Shown: positions 22,101 through 33,110, numbered from the stretch's first letter. The stretch: 64,000 nucleotides of DNA from Morinoia aosen (GCA_030386875.1 CM059567.1:82577130-82641129); one strand, 5' to 3'. Translations and numbers: made by a program. The notes: generated by a model not told the origin, from the sequence alone.

Positions 22101-25100
22101 TTGTGTATGCAACACCCACGCTGTCCGGTTGTTCATTGTGCGGTCTGTACCCTAGCCGTGCATGGGGTTCAAAGCGTGCTAACAATATGCTCATAGTTTA
22201 ATTACTGATTTTTTATATTACACAATATAAATTATAATATGGGTTACTCACATGTTTTGATGAGGGTCTAAGATGTATTCTGTACTTCCCTTCTTACAAC
22301 AGTGGAAATCAATCTCATTAGGACATTTTTCAACAAATTCCAATGCAATTATGCATGATAGAAGATAATTTTACAAATTATCTACCGCGAATTGCTGGCA
22401 AAAACGCAGCAGGCTGATCAGGATACCTAATACAGTTTGAGTTAAGTAAACTGATTATCGGACTCCAAGTAAACCAGTAGATGTATGGATAAGCACTCAA
22501 TCAAATCCACTCTTTTAAACAGAACTGGAAGAACAATGAATGATGAACGTCGTAACAATGCGGAATATGCAAATTCTATCTATTAAGTATCAGGAGCCTA
22601 TTTTACAAAATAGCAAATTCGCCCAATTAATACTGAAGAGCTACCTTAAAATTGGGAGAACAGCAGGAGTAGAGTTCCACATTTGGAACAATGAAGCCTT
22701 TGGTAGGATGTTCGAGGGAAGGCCGGCACAGCTCAGCCTTCACTCCGCACACAACTGTGGTGTTGCCCAAGCTCACCTGTGAGGGTGTTCAGCATCATTA
22801 AGCAAGACCAGGCCACATTTGATGGCGAGTTGCTTGCAGACATAAATCCTTTACTGGCTTATTTTATTTCCTTGTACAATATAATCATCACAACCATTGC
22901 TATGAGACTGGGACTGGCGTCAGGTTGACTGATATAAAAATGAGCACGGAATGGCTATCCATGAGTAAACTTCAAAGAATACATTGCAATAAAACTTTAC
23001 GAAGAAGTAAAATACATTATACTTTTTTGAACTGGATTTTGAATTTTAAATAGTTATTGAAAAAATCTCAATTTGTTTATAAGTTTCTTTTACATCATAT
23101 TTGCATGGCACTACATTTCTATTCCACAAATGAGCACAAAGTAACAGGAAGGTTTGCTACTGTGCCCATGAGTGGAGATTCTCACCTAAAAGACAGTAAT
23201 GACTTATTACTCAGAATCTTACACTACGGGTCCAATTAGAAAATTAGATATGAAATAATCAGGCAATCAAGAACTCCAGTCCTTGAACATGAACATAAAA
23301 AACGCTGAAGAATAAACAAATATTAACATATTAGAGACACCATGTGATAACACAAAATATATTTAGAGAACCCTACCACCCAACATTGGTCAACATCATC
23401 CAAAAGACACCCCTACAAGAAATGCCAGCAAAATGTACACAACTACCTAGAGTGAGGCACAACAGAACTAGGTTATTTAAGGCCACCATACACCTTTTAC
23501 AACATATTTTTTACTTGTGGACCAATGCATATGAACTTTGATAGACTGGTAAAACGCATGGAAAAATAGGGATCATCCTCTGGGGAATTTTTGATTCGCT
23601 TCATAGAAAATGAGTTATGGCAAAGAAAACGGAATTTAGGGGGGGGGAGGGAGGGGTTGGGGAAGAGGGTATGGCAAACCCTACTCCTACTACAAATTTT
23701 GACCTCTAAACATGAAACAAGTACCAGTTGGAAAACAAACACTTGGGCTATAACAGTCAGTCAGGTAGGAATTTTTAAAACTCATCTGGGTTTTGAAGAT
23801 ATTTTGAATGTAAAAACAACTTTTGAAAAATTACCTGATAACTCCATTTTTTAACTTGACAGCCTGTTGTTTTTTTACCTAATTCAAGAATCTTAAATTA
23901 CTACCTAACAGTAGTAGCCTTATTTCTCTTTCAAAAAAGTTAATTTCAACTCTCTACACCAAACATTGTGAGAGTAGCATCTGGCATGAGGAAACTTTAG
24001 GTTTCCAGAAGCGAAAAAAAAAACAAAGAAAAACATTTGTTACAAACAAATATTTAATGTTTGTAAAAACTTTTTCACAAACAAAAAATAATGACATGCT
24101 TCAAAAGAAAAAATTCAATAGAGAAATGCGCATACTTGATTATGTATTCCAAGGTGTCATTGCAATAAGACAGAATTTCCTAATATCTCATGCTTAGCTC
24201 CAACACACATATTCATTATCTACCAGGCAAGGTCAATATGTGTTTATTTTATTTTTATTCATCTAACCTTCAGACTGCCTTTAACATTTAACATGCACCT
24301 GTATCTGCTCAAAATCTATTAGTACTCATAACACCAACACCTCGCCTTTTTGCTGGTCATATTTCAGACACTAGTTGAACGGTGAAAATATGATATACAC
24401 ACCTTTTACCCAGCTGGACATGCTAATGTCAACGAAGTAGATATAAGAAAACTGAAAATTAGATAAACTCTAACCCAGCATTATAATATAGAAATAGTTC
24501 TACAACATTTCAAAGTTGTTTTAACTAAAACTAACTGTGAAGTAAATCCCAACAAAAAATAAAAGTGTACAACTTTTTTGACAGAGTAGACTAGATAATT
24601 AATTATTTCAAACCTTCCTAACCTCAAGATGGGTGGACTCTGGAGAGAGAGGAAGAAAGCTTCATTTAATATGGAGTTGACATAAAGAATCTTTGAAGAA
24701 GGTGTGTCCCTACACCCTGCCTCTAAAACTGGTTAGATTGTAGGAATCTGGCTGACTGGCCCAAAACTGAAAAACATACATGCAAAACCCTCATAGTACT
24801 TCATACTGAAGTGCAAAACTAGTGTCCCTACTGTAAAATACCCATTAAACATACAGGTTACTGAGAAATACCAGATTACAGATCTAACATGGCTCCTAAT
24901 AGCCCTTATGGAAATCTTATTGAAAATTTAGTCATGATTTAAATTTCAGTCAAATAGTCATAATTTTATCTCTGTTAATCATTCAAGTTTCATGAATGCC
25001 ACCAAGTTTTGTTGTTGCATATCCAATGAGGGGTAAAGAAATGCAACTAAGAATGAGCTACCTTTTCTTTAACACCCATAGCTATCTTTCCAAACATTTA

Positions 25101-28100
25101 ACTATACTTTACCACCCCCATTTGCTCAGTTTAGGAGTTTTCTGAGCAATCATCACAAGCAAGTCTAACACTTGTCCATTTCATGGATACTTTTTGCTCA
25201 TGAAGTTACACAAAGATTCCTTAATTCTGGCACAGACACCAAGCCACATGGTAACAAGGCCCAAATCTTTGCTTGCACCATTAATTGGTCTGAATACCAC
25301 TCAGGTTTACTGAACCAACCTACATGTTGCTGTAAAGTTAACAGTATCCCTGTTCTGCTGTTAACTTCTCTTTGTAGAGAATGCATTGTCAAACCCTGTT
25401 ATGCTGTTCACTTCATGCAACAGCAGCTAATTGGTCTCCTAACCCTTATGGTAGGTTGCCTCTTAAAACCAGGCCCCTAACCTGAATGTTACAACACACC
25501 CAACAACAGCCCAGCCCAAAAAATTAAAATAAATTAATGCTCTTCAGAAACCTTCAGCAATCATTTCGTGTAACTATTTGGAGAAGTATTCCAAGAGAAA
25601 TCACATGAAAGTTTCAGAAAATTGGGCAAAAAATTGCTAAAAATTTTGACTAAGCTTTCAACAATACTAAGCACTTTTTAATTATGTTCAGCAAATTTAA
25701 TTCTTTTTACAAACAAGTTGTTCCATTTCATAGAACATACTTGATAACCTATAAAAAACCCTGATATCATACTAGCACCAAATTGGCAAATTCTAACGAA
25801 TGTTTTTCAATGCGAAATTTGCTCAATTCACTAAATTTTTTTGAACAAAACACAGTAATGATATACTATGAAATTTCATCAAATTACAACTTGCACACCA
25901 TTAAGGATGTAAATGCCTAAAAAAATTTCGTATCAATAACAAAACTTTTTTACATTACTAGCTGGTTGAAACTGGAGCAGATTAAAAAATCTAGTGCTGA
26001 CAAATGAAAATTAATTATACCTCTCAGGTGTTCAAACAACCACTAGAAACTTACAGTAGCTGAACCTTCTGCGGTGCCCACTGAGCCAACTCGCACACTG
26101 ATGGGACGAGCTGTGTTCCAATCTCGGCCATCTGGTCTAGATGACTTGTCGAGAAAACTCCTGAGGAAAACATTCCTACTAGAGAAGCTGTTCCAAAATA
26201 TAAAAAAAGTTACATATAATTTCTGAGACTGAACAAATTAGAATGAGATGCAATAAAAACATCTTTGATACAGTTTTTCACTAAATCAATCAAAATCAAG
26301 GAAAAATGTACAGAATTAGGACATGCAAACATTTGCAAAACCTCTACCAACAAAATGATAACATTATTCCACTTAACCAACCCTTGAAAGAACTGGAAGT
26401 TGCTTACACACCTGAGAACAGAGGCAACACATTGATGGAATGTCTGAGAACTCCATGACAACCTTACAATTGCCATTCAAAAACACAATATACACCAAGA
26501 AGACAGTTAAATTTATTTCAGAGCATCTCACAACACATGGTTCAATCCAGCAGATGGCTGTTGTTTTCTTATTTAGTATTCCCATAAAATGCAACACATA
26601 CAAAACCACCAGAAGAAAATACAGCGAATTCAAAAATAACATTTGTATCAATTTAAAACTGAGAATAAAGAAACCTGAATTCTTGTCTTTTTGGAACAAA
26701 AAAGGGCGCAAGAATTGGAGCAGTCATATAGAATCATCACGTTTCTCCTTCCATTTAATCAATAGCTTAATGTATCATTCGTCCGGTATGGAAGCAATAA
26801 AAAATATGAAAATTTATTCAAGTATTGTTAGTTTGGACTCCGAGATAATTTTTTGAATTGCAATAGGCTAAGAATATGCAAAGAAAGTTCATTTTCAATG
26901 ACTAGTGTAAACAGTAGATATTGAAGTAAATGATGTAGGATACCTTATCTACCTAAACCCATCTTGCACTAATTTTTTGACCCAATATAAAGTTTAATTT
27001 AAAATGAACAAGTACATTTAAAGCAATCCATCATCAATAGAAGCATAATACAAGGCAGGTCTAAAAGACATGACCTTAATTTTTCCTGTGCAAAATAGGG
27101 ATTCTCAGGCGGCGCCACAGTGCACAGTGGAAGGAGGAACCTTAATGCGCATGCTTGAATGTTTTCACCACATTCGCTTGTGCTGGTCGCTGACTGGTGG
27201 TCATCAAGTTACTGTTCATAGTGCTCGTCGGATTTAGTTTTCTCGCACGATGAATGAACGAATTGAGCAAAGATTCTGCATCAAATTCTGTCGAAAGCTT
27301 GGTAACTCGTAAGATTCAGCAGGTGTTTGGAGAAGATGCGATGGATGTAACACAAATTAAGGAGTGGTTCAACCAATTCACAGATGGCCGCACATTAGTG
27401 AGCAACGTTGTGGCAGGCCCCAAACTGCTCGGAGTGCAGCTAATGTTGAGAGGGTGCCAAATTTTGTTATGGTAGATTGTCATTTGACAGTGCAGGAGAT
27501 TGCAGAAGAGGTTGGAGTGAGTAAAGATTCTGCACATGCAATTTTGCGTGAAGATTTGAACATGAACCGAGTAGCTGCAAGATTAGTACCCAAGTTGTCA
27601 CCTGAGCAAAAAGACCTCCGTTTTGACGTTGCACAGGACCTTCTGGACACCGCTAACACTGATCCTAGGTTTCTGAACACCGTGATAACTGGAGATGAGT
27701 CATGGGTGTACGAGTACAACCCAGAAACAAAAAGGGTCATCGCAACGGAAGCATCCCGATTCTCCAAGGCCGAAGAAAGCGCGGCGAGTGCGAAGCCAAT
27801 TCAAGGTGATGCTGACGGTTTTCTTTGATGTCTGTTGAATTGTGCATCACGAATATGCACCGGAAGGACAAACAGTGACAAAGGAGTACTTTCAAAATGT
27901 TCTCTGGCAACTCCGTGATGCAGTTCGGCGCAAAAGACCAGACATGTGGACGGCAAACAACTGGCACTTGCATCATGGCAACACCGCTGCGCATTCATCC
28001 CAATTGATCCACACTTTCTTTGCCAAAAATGGAATTACAACCTCCCTACTCTCCAGACTTAGCTCCTCGCAACTTCTGGCTTCCAAAATTGAAGATGCCA

Positions 28101-29047
28101 CTGAAAGATTCCCGTTTTGAGAATAGAGAAGAGATAATGTGGAACGCAACAACAAAGCTGAACACCATTCCAAAAGAAGACTTCCAGAGGTGTTTCCAGC
28201 AGTGGAAGGATCGGGGGGCTACGAGTGTGCAAGCACAAGCGGCCTACTTTGAAGGGGATTAGGGTCCCAACTCTGTCAGGTATTCAAAATATTTTTTCTG
28301 CCCAAAGGTTGGACACTTTTTACACAGGCCTCATAGGTAACAACATAGATCTATCTTAGTAGGGAAAATTTTAATGTAACTTGAGTATGTGTAAAAGCTA
28401 AATTTACACTATAGAAATAATCAATCAAGATAATCAAGCTTGGCAAACAACATTGTTTAGAAATCAGAACATTTGAAATATTTTACATGCACAAGTCAAT
28501 GATGCTATTAATGGAGATAGAAATCAAACAAAAGATACATGTTCATCAGTGCTTTCAATTACATTCGAGTTTAAATATTGTAAACTATTCTGAAATTTGT
28601 GAATTTCATTCCCATGGCCAACAAATGCTTTTTACAAGGTCCACATTTTACAACTTATTATTTTTCAACATCACACATACACCTATATATATTTCAATTA
28701 ACAATTTCCATTTGACAATATCTGTTAAATTAATAATTGTTTAGAGTATTAAAATGTACTTTATTATGAACCAATTTAACACTAAGTTTTCAAAACCTCA
28801 ATGTTCAAACATGTACTGACAAAACATAAGTTAATACATCAGTAAACACCTAAACTAAGGAACAAATGTGAGCCTGTAGTATGTCGAGAATAAAAGCACA
28901 CAATTCTACTGAGAGAACATTCAGCAGAATTTATTACCCAGAAAAATGGAACTTGCAATATACCAATACAGATGGATGAAACTGCTCATCAACTTACTTG
29001 TAATAGTTAGCTGGTTCAATGACTTCCCAACAGTTTAATGGAGCCAT
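13089..29047 (-). CDS. EXOSC8: Exosome complex component RRP43 (EXOSC8), 8 coding exons
   Basis: This is a subunit of the RNase PH-like hexameric ring of the RNA exosome, the 3'-to-5' RNA processing and decay machine of nucleus and cytoplasm. The eukaryotic ring is generally non-catalytic and channels RNA to associated nucleases. Eight exons (28998-29047, 26055-26160, 22645-22776, 21802-21909, 18781-18960, 15193-15240, 14454-14561, 13089-13196) join to 840 nt, or 279 residues plus TGA, close to 276 in human. Recognisable blocks are RPDGRD, GSVGTAEGSA, LGNTTVVCGVKAE, GFIVPNVEL, AGPPGEKA, LYCDVVCLDFDGNLLDAS and LLDPS, in the family order. All introns are GT-AG. The start was chosen because Met-Ala-Pro aligns with the family N-terminus. 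The first exon stays open upstream to an acceptor at 29087-29089, so a further 5' exon is likely. Intron TEs account for much of the 16 kb span. Confidence 0.93.
13209..13398. repeat. Tandem repeat, 64 bp unit, about three copies
   Basis: Three head-to-tail units start near 13211, 13275 and 13339, each beginning CGRACCTT and sharing a CACAAMAAAAGTT core and an AACATYCTGTAAG-like end. They lie in the last EXOSC8 intron a few bases upstream of the exon 8 acceptor, so they occupy the branch-point and polypyrimidine region. Confidence 0.8.
14454..14561 (-). CDS. EXOSC8: EXOSC8 coding exon 7
   Basis: 108 nt in phase 0. Begins LLDPSAADES and includes GAVCCTSKTGGRQ, matching the family DPT-acidic loop and the following Cys-Cys-Leu-His-Lys-Pro-Gly-Gly strand. 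Acceptor TTGCAG|CTG, donor CAG|GTCTGT. Confidence 0.88.
14724..14962 (+). repeat. Interspersed repeat family A, copy 3 (EXOSC8 intron 6)
   Basis: The plus-strand copy shows CCATTTAGTACGGAGACAAGG, AACGCGGAATCTATTC, GAGCAGTGAACGAAAAAAAA and GAAGGCATAC...CAGCTTGGGCC. The match stops abruptly at the start of the adjacent TTAA-type MITE, suggesting truncation by that insertion. Confidence 0.6.
14964..15153 (+). mobile_element. TTAA-flanked MITE family B, copy 1
   Basis: The right end is CGCAGTCAAACTG followed by TTAA (15154-15157). The interior (ACTGGATTGTG, TTTATGAAAATTGAATTTGCGACTTCTGGTCGG) matches the inverse of 19757-19971 and a decayed copy at 46067. The left end is degenerate. Confidence 0.6.
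15193..15240 (-). CDS. EXOSC8: EXOSC8 coding exon 6 (48 nt micro-exon)
   Basis: Encodes 16 residues, DRPLSTTFGIYSSEIQ, which align without gaps to the family segment HPVATSFAVFDD and the residues after it. Acceptor TCACAG|GAT, donor CAG|GTAAAG. It is too short for an ORF scan and was found by family alignment between exons 5 and 7. Confidence 0.85.
16553..16850 (+). repeat. Interspersed repeat family A, copy 4 (EXOSC8 intron 5)
   Basis: The plus-strand copy contains AAAAGCAGGACAGCAGTGAAC, AATGAAGGCCTACCTAACTC and ACATTTTCCCTTTAGTGCTAAT, matching copy 2 over its 3' half. The 5' half is more diverged. Confidence 0.55.
16998..17567. mobile_element. PIF/Harbinger-like MITE with TTA target duplication
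   Basis: A 570 bp element in EXOSC8 intron 5. The ends AGGCCTGTTGACACGGTCAG (16998) and its near complement CTGACCGTATCAACAGGCCT (to 17567) form inverted repeats. TTA flanks at 16995-16997 and 17568-17570 fit the TWA target of PIF/Harbinger elements. A 151-codon minus-strand frame inside shows no transposase motif. Short internal repeats (AAAATGGAGCATG) occur near 17440-17510. Confidence 0.65.
17571..18780. other. EXOSC8 intron 5 sequence, otherwise unassigned
   Basis: AT-rich intronic DNA between the MITE and exon 5. I see no repeat ends, RNA gene or open frame of note. Confidence 0.4.
18781..18960 (-). CDS. EXOSC8: EXOSC8 coding exon 5
   Basis: 180 nt, the most conserved exon: WVWCLYCDVVCLDFDGNLLD followed by an Ala/Leu-rich helix and a family-length linker. 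Acceptor GGGCAG|TGG gives exactly the family spacing after the exon 4 Lys. The donor AAG|GTCGGG deviates from the usual GTRAG, so the 3' edge is slightly less certain. Confidence 0.9.
19757..19971 (-). mobile_element. TTAA-flanked MITE family B, copy 2 (best preserved)
   Basis: 215 bp in EXOSC8 intron 4 with perfect 11 bp terminal inverted repeats (CACTTTGACTG and CAGTCAAAGTG) and intact TTAA flanks at 19753-19756 and 19972-19975. The interior matches copies at 14964 and 46067 in opposite orientation. TTAA targets occur in piggyBac and Kolobok elements, and the CAC end does not decide between them. Confidence 0.75.
21802..21909 (-). CDS. EXOSC8: EXOSC8 coding exon 4
   Basis: 108 nt in phase 0. 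Encodes AGPPGEKAISTSQLLLSLLQ and ends LCIVPNK, matching the family segment before the LYCD block. Acceptor GGCAG|GCA, donor AAA|GTGAGT. The longer frame at 21718-22194 is only this exon read through both introns. Confidence 0.92.
22645..22776 (-). CDS. EXOSC8: EXOSC8 coding exon 3
   Basis: 132 nt in phase 0. Encodes SLGNTTVVCGVKAE and KGFIVPNVEL, conserved core strands of the subunit. Acceptor TCACAG|GTG, donor AAG|GTAGCT. Confidence 0.92.
22777..26054. other. EXOSC8 intron 2, mostly unassigned
   Basis: 3.3 kb intron. It contains a G-rich run near 23639-23665 and a short partial family A match at 24645-24690. Several frames of up to 102 codons (for example 25172-25480) have no recognisable similarity. 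Confidence 0.4.
24645..24690 (+). repeat. Interspersed repeat family A, fragment
   Basis: GAGAGAGGAAGAAAGCTTCA and ATTTAATATGGAGTTGACAT match the 5' end of the family A copies at 46486 and 4990. The rest of the unit is missing. Confidence 0.45.
26055..26160 (-). CDS. EXOSC8: EXOSC8 coding exon 2
   Basis: The acceptor CCTCAG|G restores the Lys codon and gives Ser-Phe-Leu-Asp-Lys-Ser-Ser-Arg-Pro-Asp-Gly-Arg, the conserved RPDGR start of the RNase PH fold, then VGSVGTAEGSAT. The donor is ACT|GTAAGT, phase 0. A second AG further upstream near 26188 would add residues and fit the family less well. Confidence 0.9.
27051..28333 (+). mobile_element. Mariner element (degenerate)
   Basis: A 1283 bp element, the normal mariner length, in EXOSC8 intron 1 and antisense to the gene. 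Imperfect terminal inverted repeats (CAAGGCAGGTCTAAAAGACA at 27051, complement-like TTTTTACACAGGCCTCA ending at 28333) are flanked by TA at 27049-27050 and 28334-28335. It carries one degenerate transposase. Confidence 0.85.
27250..28262 (+). pseudogene. Mariner transposase pseudogene
   Basis: A DD34D-type transposase of cut-and-paste mariner elements, broken by frameshifts into at least four pieces (27250 on, 27364-27828, 27842-28120, 28020-28262). The N-terminal helix-turn-helix begins MNERIEQRFCIKFC, followed by QIKEWFNQFTDGR. The first catalytic Asp is kept in TGDESWVY. The second motif reads HHGNTAAH where the family has HHDN, and the third reads APRNFW where the family has a C-D pair, so two of the three catalytic Asp are lost. 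It ends with YFEGD then a stop. It is certainly inactive. Confidence 0.88.
28340..28990. other. EXOSC8 intron 1 sequence, unassigned
   Basis: AT-rich DNA between the mariner and exon 1 with no recognised feature. Confidence 0.4.
28998..29047 (-). CDS. EXOSC8: EXOSC8 coding exon 1
   Basis: Encodes the start Met and a stretch ending Glu-Pro-Ala-Asn-Tyr-Tyr. It splits a Lys codon at the donor AA|GTAAG. A strong acceptor (nine T then CAG) at about 29087-29098 implies a 5' UTR exon further right, not located here. Confidence 0.85.
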
Positions 29048-29746
29048 AGCATAAAATTGATGCACTAGTTTGAAGGTATGAATAAACCTGAAAAAAAAAT
29101 TAAATTTTATATTCTGAAGAATTAGTAAGAGGAGAAAAAACATTTTTGCCACTACAGGTTAATAATATTGATATTACATAACCAGAAACCTACTTTATTC
29201 TTCATTTCTTCATTGTTTCTGTAAAATCAATCCACATTTCCACTCAAATAAGATCATTTCACAGAAACTCAATTAATCTTCTGATTTAATTTCAGGACAT
29301 AAAATGGACATGTAATCAACACCTAAATGTGTAAGAGAATGCTGTTGGGGGACAGGTAGGCTTCCTACCATCAACACGTGTAGCTAAGATTGCCAGCGCT
29401 CATGTACATCAGTTGTGGTAGATCTATTTACTATTCTATCTTGTCTCAAGGTGAATAAAAAACCAGTGAAAGGCTCAAAAATAAACATCAAAATCAAGAA
29501 AGAAGCAGAACAAACAAACCATGCTGAGAATGAATTCATGCTTAGCAAGGTAAATGCATTGACTAAAAATGAAACAAAGCAACTAAAAACATGAAACGAA
29601 TTAAATTAAACTCAAATAAAATTATTCAACAACAAATTCCAAGGAGTAACCCAGCAAATATTTTATCACAAAAATGGTCTGGAAATTTAGCAAAACTAAA
29701 ATACGTGATCTTTAACAAACAAGAAATAAAAAAGTCACTAAGCTTA

Positions 29747-30200
29747 AGGAGACAGCATATAAAAAAAAATTTCCATAATTCACAGATGGATTTCTGTGAA
29801 ATTTCCACTAAAGGTGTGAAATAATACAATGATTATTTTACAATTGATATGCTTTTTTGATATCTGCATCAATTTTTTTAAGACCCAAAACATTAGGATT
29901 CAGAAAAATGATTCAGGTTTTACAATTTTGAAGCTACAGAACCGGCAGTCCGTTTTTGGATAGCTTACATAATTATCTAGCGATAAAGGGAAGTGGATTT
30001 TTAATAATTTGACTTTTCAAATTTTAGGAATTTTTTGAAGAAATTTTACTTTATTTTTTTTTGTGTTGTATAATTTTAACTAATAAATACTTTAAAAATT
30101 GAGCTGCCCTTATTGCTAGAGTTTGTTGAGTCCAATTTCTTATTTAAATCCAAAAAGTTCTTTAAAATCAACTCCAATGAGTTGATTAACCAATATACTG
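29747..30200. mobile_element. Fragment related to the TTA-target element at 35428
   Basis: The left end TTA then AGGAGACAGCATATAAAAAA resembles the terminus of the 35428-36579 element. The next 250 bp match it in order: TGGATTTCTGTGAAATTTCC, ATAATACAATGAT and TTTTGAAGCTACAGAACCGG in this copy have close counterparts there. I could not find a right terminus. Confidence 0.45.
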
Positions 30201-30556
30201 ATATATTTGCTATTGCTGTAGCTTAAATATAAATCAAAAGACAATGTGCAGTTGATTGCTTTAATGGCAACTTGATGAGGAATTTAAAAACGAAGAAAAT
30301 TCCAAGGAACTTAATCATATTTACTAGGAATACGTTTCTGAGTCCAGCTAAGTCATCAGTTCGTAAGAGTACCAATCATTATGTCTGCAATAAAAGAAAA
30401 AACAAAATGTTGGATACAGTCATTAAAGGAAATAACGAAAACAAAAATAAAATTAAAACATGTCCCAGAAAAAATAAAATCAATAAGATTATCTAGTTAC
30501 CAGAGAACGGACAAAAAACAAATAAACCAAGGGCAAGGGTATTATTAGGTAGCAGC

Positions 30557-30880
30557 ATGACCCATGGAGATTCCAAGGACAAGGTCATCGTTCAGCTAGA
30601 TGGACCCGTGAAAAAATTCCGTCAACCTTATCTAACCTTTGCTATCCTAACCTATCCTGATAAAATTTCAAACACATCAATGCACGTAGAGATGATCTTC
30701 CAATGTTACACTGAGGAATTCGGTATCCATGACACCGCAAACTCAGAAATCCTACGCTTCTTAGGGGGATCATCCCAGGCCACTGTCGGTCTGGTCAGTT
30801 TTTTTTGTTTTGTTGTTGGAAAAGGACCCTTAGGTGGTGGACTATTTGGTCCTAAAATTTTATGGCGCTACGGACACTAG
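30557..30880 (+). other. Unrecognised 107-codon open frame
   Basis: The frame starts at an ATG-Thr-His-Gly-Asp, is hydrophilic with mixed composition over about 80 residues, then turns hydrophobic and Gly-rich. I recognise no domain. It lies about 1.5 kb upstream of EXOSC8 on the other strand, next to a 15-base G run (30906-30920). It may be chance or TE debris. Confidence 0.15.
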
Positions 30881-30989
30881 ATACTTACTACGGACACTTA
30901 CCCACGGGGGGGGGGGGGGGAAGAGGAATATAAATTTTTGACCCCATATAAAAAACAAAACAAAACGGGTAATGAAAAATTTGAAACCG

Positions 30990-31910
30990 TAACTTTGTTT
31001 ACAATGCTTCAAGAATTCTAAAACTGTCTTTGGTTTTGTTCTAGCATAAAAACTCAATGAGTTCTATTCATTTGAAATATCAATAAAACTGAACTAAAAA
31101 ACCTATATGTCCAATTTTGTCAAAAAACTAAGGCCTGAATCATAAAAATGAATAGAAGAAATTGTGTTTCTTCTCAAAAGTGACATAATAGTCAAATTTC
31201 ATAAGAGTCAGACTACATATATAAAATTTCATAATTTTTATATAAATATAAAAAATCATTTTCTTTTATGTTTTATAAATTAAAATTCACAGTGTGAATA
31301 TGAAGTTATGCATGGAGATTATAAAAATAAAAATGAAAACAGCATTCAATTATATAAATTGTTCATTATATTATGCTTCAACAAAAAATTTTGTTTATGG
31401 CTTATACCCAAAACCTCTAACTTTCAACATTCAAAGGAGGACTTGTCAGTGAGTTTTTCTGCTTGGAAAAAAACAAAGACAATTTTAGAATCCTTGAAAC
31501 ATTTATAACAAAATTTACAGAAGCTTTTTTCAAATTTGAGCAAAAATATATAAATCATATAGCTCAAAACCAAAAAATAATGCATGTTTGATGTAATGGT
31601 AAAATATCGCTCATAAAATTTTTTTTTCATAGGTTCCAATTAGCTTCTGTACTTTAGTTAGAAATGCTTCAAGGATTCTAAAGCTGTCTTTGGTTTTGTT
31701 CTGGCATCAAAACTAATGATAAGCCCTCTTTTGATATATCCATAAAAATGTACCAAAAAATTAATTTTTCGTAAAAAAAATAAGGCCTAAATCAAAAAAG
31801 GTACAGGAGTAAAAAAGTTTACTTTCAAGAAATACGTATACTGGCCAAATTTCAAACGAATCGGATGAAAATAGTCAAAATCTTGGGATAATCCCCTTAC
31901 AAAGCGGACA
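30990..31910. repeat. Interspersed repeat, two direct and one inverted partial copies
   Basis: A segment containing AATGCTTCAAGAATTCTAAA then CTGTCTTTGGTTTTGTTCT occurs at 31000-31180 and again at 31655-31900. An inverted version lies at about 31440-31510. The direct copies end in CAAATTTCAWAMGARTC-like sequence, a motif often seen in insect TE ends. The family is unknown. Confidence 0.55.
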
Positions 31911-31964
31911 CCAAACAAATGTATAAATAAACACACAACGGGTATTATTAGGTTAGGTGATTGT

Positions 31965-32195
31965 AAAAGTATCGGTATTCCCAAGTATCGGAGTATCGGT
32001 ATCGGCCAAAAAATGGGTATCAGTATCGGCCAAAAAAATGGTATCGTATCGGCCAATAAATGGTATCGTATCGGCCAAAAAAAGGTATCGTATCGGTCAA
32101 AAAAAGGTATCGTATCGGCCAAAAAAATGGTATCGTATCGGCCAAAAAAAAATGGTATTGGTATCGGCCAATAAAATGGTATTGGTACATCACTA
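31965..32195. repeat. TATCGG-rich minisatellite, unit about 24-25 bp
   Basis: About eight imperfect units of the form ATGGTATCGTATCGGCCAAAAAA, with early units reading GTATCGGTATTCCC. Four frames are open through it by repetition only. A related patch lies at 62163-62225. Such arrays are common as subterminal repeats of hAT-type elements, but no ends were identified. Confidence 0.7.
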
Positions 32196-33110
32196 ATGTT
32201 AAGTAGGGAGGTAATATGAATTTCAATGTGTTTTCATCAAATTTTCATTGGTTGACTCGTGTTTTTTGATTTTGCTGTTAGAATAATTTCTTGATGCACT
32301 GTCTTTCTTCTATTTTCAGTTAATTAGGTTTACAGTAGAGCTAAGGTGATATTTCTTGGCCCAACTTCTCTTTCACATAATAAAACGAAGTGTTTATTTA
32401 ATAAGTGTTTTGTTCTTCAGGTTTGCTATGCTTCTACATATTTTTTTGGTTGGGCTAGGCTAAGATTTACTTTATGTTGAGAAAGTTATTTCAAGGAGAC
32501 GGTTTACATAAGATTCTGAGAAATTATAGATTTTTGGTTAATAAGTTAATCTTATACAGGATTTTCTTGCACTTCTATTGATATAATTGGCTGGCGTATA
32601 TGCACATTTGTGCCCCCAAAACATAGAGGTTGATGGGGGCGTGATAGCGTGACTTCAAAGCCTGCGACTGGTACAGTGACTCCCCCTTTGCCACATGATT
32701 GAAGGTTGTTTGTAATCTTTTATTAGCAAGAATGGCTGTAGTGGTTGTTCATGGGCTAGCTCAAAGTGCTTTCATATTGGAACAAAATATTCCAACCCTG
32801 AGTGATAAATTATGCCATTCTAAGTGAGCATTTGTTTTGAATCCAGCTGCTCTGCGTACACACGCGTTAATTTATAGCTCATTGCCAGCTACAGTATCAC
32901 AGCTACAGGAAAGGCAAGCACATCAAACAGAAGAGCTTAAAAATAGCTCCAAGATAAATGAGCTTATTTAAAAAAAATGTATTTTGATCAAAATAAGAAA
33001 ATTTTTCAACAAAAAATGCTGTTCTGACACTTGAATTTATTGACTTTAGATTTGGATCCTTTCCCCATAATTTTGAAGGTACAGGAATTCTGTTATATCT
33101 ATCGATAGAA
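32196..33110. other. Unassigned stretch
   Basis: AT-rich DNA without recognised gene or repeat ends. Confidence 0.3.

Noticed and set aside
21718..22194. 158-codon minus-strand ORF as a separate membrane protein gene
   Set aside because: Its middle is EXOSC8 exon 4 and the hydrophobic ends are translated intron. Splice sites fit the exon model.
23591..23854. Short ORFs in EXOSC8 intron 2
   Set aside because: No similarity, no splice context linking them to EXOSC8, and typical length for chance frames in AT-rich DNA.
31787..32226. ORFs across the TATCGG array
   Set aside because: Open only because the repeat unit lacks stops in these frames.
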